Shown: positions 58,699 to 64,000 of the stretch, piece after piece | Numbering within the stretch: the stretch's first letter is position 1 | Layout of the letters: each line of letters begins with the position of its first letter | Program-made: the position numbers and the translations under genes | Origin: VRUG01 sp965372745 | Lineage (GTDB): Bacteria > Planctomycetota > Phycisphaerae > Sedimentisphaerales > Anaerobacaceae | Length of the DNA: 64,000 nt | Assembly (NCBI GenBank): GCA_965372745.1 | Contig: CBDVDM010000002.1 | Coordinates: forward strand, 62,001 to 126,000 | Direction: 5' to 3' | Notes under the pieces: model-generated | The model's input: only the letters and a program-made list of their open reading frames with translations | What the model was told of the DNA's origin: nothing | The model's database searches: none

Positions 58699-60843
58699 TT
58701 ACTTAAGATTTTTCATCTTTGAAATTTTTATAGACTCTTTATTGTCTGCGACAGTCAGGGCATTGCCGTCCATATATTTCGGAACATCGACACCGAACAT
58801 ATCCAATACCGTCGGGCCTATGTCCATTAGTCTGGGTTTTTCAGTATTAATTTTTCGATTACAGAAAAGTACGCCCGGTACCAGCGATGGGTCGATACAG
58901 TGGTCGCCGCTCCAGGCTTTAGTGTTGTCATGGAATATTTTGTCTGTTGTCTGGCCTACAGCGGTTTCCCATGATGCCCGGTAGCCTTTATTGTAGCCGA
59001 CAATCAAATCCGGTGCCTCGGTTTTGTATGGGCCTTTAAAAACCTTTAATGCGTTGTAGACCTGTTTGATAGCGGCCTGACCGTTGTTGGGGTCGGTAAG
59101 TTTTGAAAGCTTTTCTGCAATTTCACTTCGCAGCTGTTCGGCCTGACTGCCTGACTCGACGATACCCTGAGATTCCCTGCCCTTTAGGTTCAGGTACATT
59201 CCGCTTAGACCAAGTGCAAAAGCCTTTGTTTGTGACCAGTCAATATTGGAGAGGTTTTTGGCGTTGCGGTTTTCTTCTTTAAGTTTAAGATAACCGTTTT
59301 CTTCAAGCCACCGGTTCAAATCGATGCCGTGACGGAATGTATTAAAACCATGGTCTGAAATAATCATAAAGACGGTATCTTTATCATTACATTTGGCCAT
59401 AGTTCTTGCGACAAGGTTATCCATTCTTTTATACAGCTCTTCAATTACATTGCGGCCAGCAGGCTGCTCTCTTAATTTACGGGCGGGATGCTGCATGTCA
59501 ATGTCACGCCAGAAGGTATGTTGAAGCCGGTCGGTACCATCAAAAACGCAGACACACAATCCCTGCCTGACCTTGTCCAGGGAATCAAAGAACATTTTTT
59601 CGCGTTCATTGTCTAAATCCAGACATTGCTCAATGAAGCTTTCGTCTACAAGAACTTTTTCATTAAGTGCCCAGCTGTCTTCAGCTAATCCGAGTGTTGC
59701 GAATGGGCCTTGTTTTTTGGCCAGGTAAGTTGAATAAACGCTCGGATAAGCGATTGGCATGACCGGTTTTTCAGGGTCGATGTTGATTGGCGTGACGTAT
59801 AGCTCGAACTGCGGTTCGGTATTTTGCAGGAGAAATTTACATATACCCCTTACTTTTACACCGGGTGCCGCTTTGAATTCAACTTTTATCCAGTCAGTGT
59901 ATTTATCTTTTTTGAGAATGTAGCTGTCACTGTTTATTCTAAGAATTGCGGTGTTACTGTCTTTTATAGTGACAGTAAAAGGTATTTTCAAAGTGCTGTT
60001 GTCTTTTCGGAGGGGATTCTCCGAGCCGATTAAATCAGTTTTTATCGTGCAGCCTTCTTTGGTAACGCAGAAACGTTCGCCGCCGGTATGTTCTGAGTCG
60101 CCATCGGTTTTTGTTGTATAGAAAGAAAACATTCCCTGAGTGCCTCGCAGGTCCGGTACGCACATAGCGGAAAGCTGAACACCTCTGAACTTTTCCGGCG
60201 GGAACGTAATAGGTACTCGGAGCACACTGCTGAATACACCGTGTTCGCCTAAGGTTTTCCAGAAAGGCTTTGCTTTTCTGAGCAGACGAATATCAGCTTT
60301 ACCTAATGGGAACTGATATTTGCCCAAATTAAGTACCCGGCGTGGGCCTCGAATGTCTACTGAACTGAGTTTTATAGAGTAGGTTTTCTTGTCGCGTGTC
60401 AGGAAATCGAAAATATTGTGCTTGCCGGGATTTACGCCGGTCTGGAACGATGACCATGCAACAGGTGACATTGATGGTGTGGTAGTAGCCAGAGATTTGA
60501 AGCAGCCCGTATCGCGCAGCTTTGCCAGGTTTGGAAGTTTGCCTTCCTGAAGATATTTTTCCGTCAGGGCATGGTCCATTCCGTCCAGGCCGAGGATAAC
60601 GAATTTTTTGACCCTGCTTTTGGCAAATGCGCGGCGATGCCGAATTGAGCGGATAAGATACCGCATCGGCCATGTAAAAAGTGCCAGCATCGCCGAAAGC
60701 ACTGCTGTAAACATAACCAGAAATGAGCCCATCACCGCAAAGCCCGCTCCCGGGCCGATATAGGCATGTGCCCGGCATGGGATGGCCAGAACGATAAAAA
60801 CCGCCATGACCAGTATCTTGATATTTTTGTTTCTCAGATTCAT
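58699..60843 (-). CDS. Membrane-anchored alkaline-phosphatase-superfamily phosphodiesterase
   Basis: 714 residues from ATG 60843. The N-terminus has a signal-like segment (ILVMAVFIVLAIPCRAHA), then YIGPGAGFAVMGSFLVMFTA and a transmembrane helix ending in the very basic RYLIRSIRHRRAFAKSRVKK. By the positive-inside rule the catalytic part after it would be cytoplasmic if the first segment is cleaved. Active-site motifs are complete: ILGLDGMDHALTEKYL, TPSMSPVAWSSFQTG with the nucleophile Ser, DGTDRLQHTFW, IISDHGFNTFRHGIDLNRW and WSGDHCIDPSLVPG. It is first in the minus-strand operon, divergent from cysD with a shared 207-base region. Substrate unknown. Confidence 0.88.
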   Translation of the reverse strand: MNLRNKNIKILVMAVFIVLAIPCRAHAYIGPGAGFAVMGSFLVMFTAVLSAMLALFTWPMRYLIRSIRHRRAFAKSRVKKFVILGLDGMDHALTEKYLQEGKLPNLAKLRDTGCFKSLATTTPSMSPVAWSSFQTGVNPGKHNIFDFLTRDKKTYSIKLSSVDIRGPRRVLNLGKYQFPLGKADIRLLRKAKPFWKTLGEHGVFSSVLRVPITFPPEKFRGVQLSAMCVPDLRGTQGMFSFYTTKTDGDSEHTGGERFCVTKEGCTIKTDLIGSENPLRKDNSTLKIPFTVTIKDSNTAILRINSDSYILKKDKYTDWIKVEFKAAPGVKVRGICKFLLQNTEPQFELYVTPINIDPEKPVMPIAYPSVYSTYLAKKQGPFATLGLAEDSWALNEKVLVDESFIEQCLDLDNEREKMFFDSLDKVRQGLCVCVFDGTDRLQHTFWRDIDMQHPARKLREQPAGRNVIEELYKRMDNLVARTMAKCNDKDTVFMIISDHGFNTFRHGIDLNRWLEENGYLKLKEENRNAKNLSNIDWSQTKAFALGLSGMYLNLKGRESQGIVESGSQAEQLRSEIAEKLSKLTDPNNGQAAIKQVYNALKVFKGPYKTEAPDLIVGYNKGYRASWETAVGQTTDKIFHDNTKAWSGDHCIDPSLVPGVLFCNRKINTEKPRLMDIGPTVLDMFGVDVPKYMDGNALTVADNKESIKISKMKNLK

Positions 60844-60968
60844 TGGTATCAACTTTGAGATTTACCAAACCGCACCTTATCATTCATAGGGACTTAAAGC
60901 AAGTGTTTTGTATTGTACATTACCACTTATTGTGTGTTGATGTGTGTGGCAATTTCGTCCGTTTTCAT

Positions 60969-60996
60969 TTGACAAAGCCTATAAATCACATATAAT
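60969..60996 (+). promoter_or_regulatory. Consensus sigma-70 promoter of the cysD operon
   Basis: Both boxes are perfect: TTGACA at 60969-60974 and TATAAT at 60991-60996, with a 16-base spacer. The start point near 61003 leaves a leader of about 48 bases before cysD. This is the strongest-looking promoter in the window. Confidence 0.8.
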
Positions 60997-61050
60997 AAAA
61001 AGTCTTAGTGAAGAGTAAGTCCTGGTGTAAATATTGGGAGTGTCCTTGAG

Positions 61051-61863
61051 ATGGAGTCAAATTTGAGTCAGCTGGACAAGTTGGAAAATCAGAGTATTTT
61101 CATTATCAGAGAGGCCTATAGTCAGTTCAAAAAGGTGTCAATACTCTGGTCAATAGGCAAGGATTCTACGACTCTTCTCTGGCTTGTCAGGAAGGCCTTT
61201 TTTGGCAAGGTTCCTTTCCCTGCTCTTCATATCGATACGACATACAAGTTCAAGGAGATTTATGCTTTCAGGGAAAAATATGCAAAAGAGTGGGGCCTGA
61301 ATCTTATCATCGCCAAAAATGAAGAGGCGCTGGAAAAAGGTGTTTGTCCGGATAAGGGAAAATTTCAGTGCTGCAATGAGCTTAAGACCGTTGCGTTGAA
61401 AAAGGCTATTGCAGAGAGAGGTTTTAGGGCTTTGTATCTTGGAATTCGCAGGGACGAGCACGGTATCAGGGCGAAGGAAAGGGTTTTTAGTCCGCGTGAT
61501 GAGGATTTTGAGTGGGATTACAAGAACCAGCCGCCTGAATTGTGGGACCAGTACAAGACCAAAGCTACCGAAGAAGAGCATTTAAGAGTGCATCCTCTGC
61601 TCGGATGGAGAGAGATTGATATCTGGGAGTATATCAAACGTGAAAATATCCCTGTGTGCGAACTTTATTATGCAAAGAACGGTAAACGGTTCCGCTCTAT
61701 CGGATGCGAGACCTGTTGTGGCCCGATTGATTCAGATGCTGATACTATCGATAAGATTATAGAGGAGCTTAAAACCACGAAAATATCTGAGAGAAGCGGG
61801 CGCGCACAGGACAAAGAAGACGATTACATGATGCAGAAATTAAGGTCGTTGGGATATATGTGA
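61051..61863 (+). CDS. cysD: Sulfate adenylyltransferase, small (PP-loop) subunit
   Basis: 270 residues. With the GTPase CysN it forms APS from sulfate and ATP in the cytoplasm. LDKLENQSIFIIREAYSQFK starts the family, ILWSIGKDSTTLLWLVRKAF is the PP-loop, HIDTTYKFKEIYAFREKY follows, and RRDEHGIRAKERVFSPRDED is diagnostic. The end differs from E. coli CysD: after the usual ISERSGRAQDKE it closes with DDYMMQKLRSLGYM, an LGY tail also found on two other small proteins of the locus. The usual FPLSNWTELD region is here VHPLLGWREIDIWEY. It is first of four collinear genes; DUF2061 follows after one base. Confidence 0.93.
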   Translation: MESNLSQLDKLENQSIFIIREAYSQFKKVSILWSIGKDSTTLLWLVRKAFFGKVPFPALHIDTTYKFKEIYAFREKYAKEWGLNLIIAKNEEALEKGVCPDKGKFQCCNELKTVALKKAIAERGFRALYLGIRRDEHGIRAKERVFSPRDEDFEWDYKNQPPELWDQYKTKATEEEHLRVHPLLGWREIDIWEYIKRENIPVCELYYAKNGKRFRSIGCETCCGPIDSDADTIDKIIEELKTTKISERSGRAQDKEDDYMMQKLRSLGYM

Positions 61864-61864
61864 T

Positions 61865-62170
61865 ATGAAGGATGCTCACCGTCGTTCAATTCTAAAAGCA
61901 GTCAGCTATAGAGTGTTCGCTGCTGTTGTTACTATGACGATTGTCTTTGCCTTTACCCGCAAAATTGCCCTTTCATTGGGAGTGGGGCTTGTTGAGGCGG
62001 TGGCGAAGATAATTTGTTATTACTTTCATGAAAGATTATGGTCTTTTATAAAAATAGGGAAAAAGGAGCATCCGCTGTCAGAGCTTCCGGTTGAAAAACC
62101 CTTGAAAGAAAAGGATATGGAGATAATCAGGAAGAAATTAAAAGAGTTGGGATATATCAGTGGGGATTGA
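61865..62170 (+). CDS. DUF2061 membrane protein with LGY tail
   Basis: 101 residues. RRSILKAVSYRVFAAVVTMT is the start of the DUF2061 family (a conserved KAxSYRxxxxxxT), with two hydrophobic helices (VFAAVVTMTIVFAF and KIALSLGVGLVEAVAKIICY) and YFHERLWSFI after the second. In other bacteria such proteins are, from memory, often next to or fused with sulfate-activation genes, perhaps as a membrane partner for APS or PAPS production. The last residues, IIRKKLKELGYISGD, are an extra after the DUF2061 core and match the LGY tails of CysD and the 61-residue protein. The gene begins one base after cysD and ends one base before cysN. Confidence 0.88.
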   Translation: MKDAHRRSILKAVSYRVFAAVVTMTIVFAFTRKIALSLGVGLVEAVAKIICYYFHERLWSFIKIGKKEHPLSELPVEKPLKEKDMEIIRKKLKELGYISGD

Positions 62171-62171
62171 T

Positions 62172-63401
62172 ATGGATGTATTAAGCTTTGTTATAGTAGG
62201 TCACGTTGACCACGGTAAATCGACATTAATCGGCAGACTTCTTTACGATACGGATTCACTTGCTCCTGATAAAATCGAGGAGATTAAAAAGGCATCCCAA
62301 GGGCAGGGCAAAAGGACCGAGTTTGCGTATCTGCTTGACCATCTGGAGGAAGAACGCAAACAGGGAATAACAATTGATACTACTCAGGTTTTCTTTAAAA
62401 CCGATAAAAGGCATTATGTGATAATCGATGCTCCCGGCCATGTCGAGTTTGTTAAGAACATGATTACCGGTGCCAGCCAGGCTGAAGCTGCCGTTTTGAT
62501 TGTTGATGTTGCAGAAGGTGTCAAAGAGCAGACCAGGCGTCACTCATATATGTTATCGCTTCTGGGTTTGAAACAGGTGATTGTTGTGCTCAATAAAATG
62601 GATATGGTTGATTTTAGTGAAGAGCGTTTCAATGCTGTCAAAAACGATGTGGCTGAATGGCTTAAGTCAATCAATATCAAACCGAGTGAGTATATTCCTA
62701 TTTCAGCAATTGAAGGTGACAATGTAGCAGGTAAGAGCGAAAACATGAGTTGGTATGCAGGCCAGACATTTTTAGAGAGTATGGACACATTGCAGAACAA
62801 ACAATTGCCGGAAGATGAGCCTCTGATTTTTCCGATTCAGGATGTATATAAAATTGATGAAAAAAGAATTAACGTTGGCAGAGTGGAATCCGGTGTTATT
62901 GAAAAGGGGCAGGAGGTGAAAATTCTGCCGACAGGACAGGTGACAAAAGTTAAAACAATTGAAAAGTTTCTCGATAATACAGACAAAGCGGTTGCCAGCG
63001 AAAGTATCGGCATGACAACTACGGATTCCGTTTTTCTCGACCGCGGTAATATAGTTTGTACTCCCGGTTCAGAGCCGGTAATAACAGATACGATTTCGGC
63101 TAATATTTTCTGGATGACCAAACGTGACTTCAATAGGGATTTAAAATTGACATTACGCTGTGCCACACAGCAGGCAAGCTGTAAGATAGAGAAAATCAAC
63201 AAAAGGATTAATTCTTCAACACTTGAGGTCATTGATGAAGATTCGGATACGATCAAAAATCTTGAGGTCGCCGAAGTTATCATCAGGCCCAAAAAGCCTA
63301 TAGCTGTCAAGGACTTCAACGATGTTCAGGAATTAGGACGGTTTGTTCTTGTTCATGATGAAAACATCTGTGCCGGCGGGATAATTACCACGGAGAGCTA
63401 A
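62172..63401 (+). CDS. cysN: Sulfate adenylyltransferase, large GTPase subunit (short form)
   Basis: 409 residues from ATG 62172, which has GGGG eight bases upstream; the frame is open four codons more. It is an EF-Tu-like GTPase that drives APS formation with CysD. G-motifs are FVIVGHVDHGKSTLIGRLLY, DAPGHVEFVKNMITGASQAE, and VVLNKMDMVDF; then SAIEGDNVAGKSENMSWYAG, characteristic of CysN. Beta-barrel domains follow (FPIQDVYKIDEKRINVGRVE). It is shorter than E. coli CysN (475) and lacks the C-terminal APS kinase seen in NodQ/CysNC, so PAPS formation would need a separate CysC, which is not in the window. Confidence 0.93.
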   Translation: MDVLSFVIVGHVDHGKSTLIGRLLYDTDSLAPDKIEEIKKASQGQGKRTEFAYLLDHLEEERKQGITIDTTQVFFKTDKRHYVIIDAPGHVEFVKNMITGASQAEAAVLIVDVAEGVKEQTRRHSYMLSLLGLKQVIVVLNKMDMVDFSEERFNAVKNDVAEWLKSINIKPSEYIPISAIEGDNVAGKSENMSWYAGQTFLESMDTLQNKQLPEDEPLIFPIQDVYKIDEKRINVGRVESGVIEKGQEVKILPTGQVTKVKTIEKFLDNTDKAVASESIGMTTTDSVFLDRGNIVCTPGSEPVITDTISANIFWMTKRDFNRDLKLTLRCATQQASCKIEKINKRINSSTLEVIDEDSDTIKNLEVAEVIIRPKKPIAVKDFNDVQELGRFVLVHDENICAGGIITTES

Positions 63402-63407
63402 AAAATT

Positions 63408-64000
63408 ATGGCAAATGCAAGGACAGTAATAATCGGCTTGGACGGCGTGCCATTTGGCATGATTAAAGAATTCAGCGAAAATGGTGTTATGCCGAATACC
63501 GGCGAACTTATTTCGCAGGGAATCTTCAGGAAGATGGATTCTTCGATTCCTGAGGTTTCTTCAGTGGCATGGTCCTCGATGATAACCGGCAGTAATCCTG
63601 CCTGTCATGGTATATATGGTTTTATGGATTTACAACCAGGCTCCTACAGGATGACCTTTCCGAATTTCAACAGTTTAAAAGCCACGCCTTTTTGGGAAAA
63701 GTGGAAGGGCAGGTCGGTTATAATCAATGTCCCCAGCACATATCCGGTACGGCAGATGAATGGAGTGCTCATATCCGGATTTGTTTCAATAGAGTTCGAA
63801 AAAAGTGTATATCCACAATCGCTGATACCACAATTAAAGGATTTAGACTATCGGCTTGACGTCGATTCACAAAAAGCCCACGGTGATATGGATGCTTTTC
63901 TCGCAGACCTTGACAAAACTCTTGAGGCAAGGATTGAAGCTTACCGTTTTTTGTGGGAGACTCAGGACTGGCAGAGGTTCATGCTGGTCTTTACAGCTAC
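63408..64000 (+). CDS. Cytoplasmic alkaline-phosphatase-superfamily phosphodiesterase (N-terminal part, runs off window)
   Basis: 197 codons are in the window, from ATG 63408, seven bases after the cysN stop. It opens RTVIIGLDGVPFGMIKEFSE then NGVMPNTGELISQG, and has SSIPEVSSVAWSSMITGSNP followed by CHGIYGFMD, the same metal-Asp and nucleophile-Ser pattern as the two minus-strand paralogues. GLDGVP in place of GLDGMD and the absence of any signal peptide or membrane helix set it apart: this one should be cytoplasmic. Its position directly after cysD-DUF2061-cysN ties the family to sulfate activation. The second half, with the remaining metal ligands, lies outside the window. Confidence 0.85.
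   Translation, partial: MANARTVIIGLDGVPFGMIKEFSENGVMPNTGELISQGIFRKMDSSIPEVSSVAWSSMITGSNPACHGIYGFMDLQPGSYRMTFPNFNSLKATPFWEKWKGRSVIINVPSTYPVRQMNGVLISGFVSIEFEKSVYPQSLIPQLKDLDYRLDVDSQKAHGDMDAFLADLDKTLEARIEAYRFLWETQDWQRFMLVFTA

Overview
The window looks like a chromosomal segment of a planctomycete, most probably class Phycisphaerae (Sedimentisphaerales-like). The main reasons are an ECF sigma factor translationally coupled to a membrane Ser/Thr kinase with TPR repeats, PilM-type genes with long arginine/serine-rich stretches, several alkaline-phosphatase-superfamily proteins, and many hairpin-type dispersed repeats between genes. This is a family-level judgement from sequence alone; no 16S rRNA gene is present.

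Layout. 1-247 is the start of a tRNA methylthiotransferase gene (MtaB type). 331-5907 is a three-gene PilM-like operon. 5943-8456 is a beta-mannosidase on the opposite strand. 8704-12245 holds a small secreted protein and the sigma factor/kinase pair. 12618-15148 is proA-proB-tRNA-Leu. 15237-16134 holds a small-multidrug-export-family membrane protein and a 31-residue very basic protein. 16193-22372 (minus strand) is a compact sulfur/Fe-S operon read cysK-cysE-nadA-metY-nifU-nifS: it makes cysteine, extracts its sulfur, builds Fe-S clusters, and includes a 4Fe-4S enzyme that needs them. 22718-26163 is a two-domain glycosyltransferase, xthA and tRNA-Gln. 27594-38992 is mostly housekeeping: clpB, hisF/hisH, glmS, ftsW-murG, a TPR lipoprotein and tilS. 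41788-46894 is central metabolism (gap, pgk, rpe, accD) followed by another glycosyltransferase. 50124-55448 holds a GH130 enzyme, an RNase Z-like hydrolase, a DUF434 protein, a DegT-type aminotransferase and a DNA-binding protein with a degenerate receiver domain.

Two parts stand out. First, 55575-64000 is a divergent locus joining sulfate activation (CysD, DUF2061, CysN) to three alkaline-phosphatase-superfamily phosphodiesterase-like proteins with different predicted locations. Three otherwise unrelated small proteins there (CysD, the DUF2061 protein and a 61-residue protein) end in the same LxxLGY tail. No sulfate reduction gene is in view, so the activated sulfate may serve sulfation rather than cysteine synthesis.

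Second, three accessory pockets (26164-27593, 38993-41787, 46895-50123) carry orphan genes and share unusual debris. There are four remnants of a fibronectin-type-III C-terminus, each 13-81 bases upstream of an orphan gene on the same strand. There are also 21-bp tandem arrays, long CCACGAAG...CTTCGTGG palindromes, and a 55-bp direct repeat flanking one gene. These look like a repeatedly used insertion or recombination niche.

Mannose-related functions are scattered through the window (GH2 beta-mannosidase, GH130, two GT4 enzymes). Start codons were moved from the longest reading frame to the best ribosome-binding site where the sequence justified it, and this is stated per entry.
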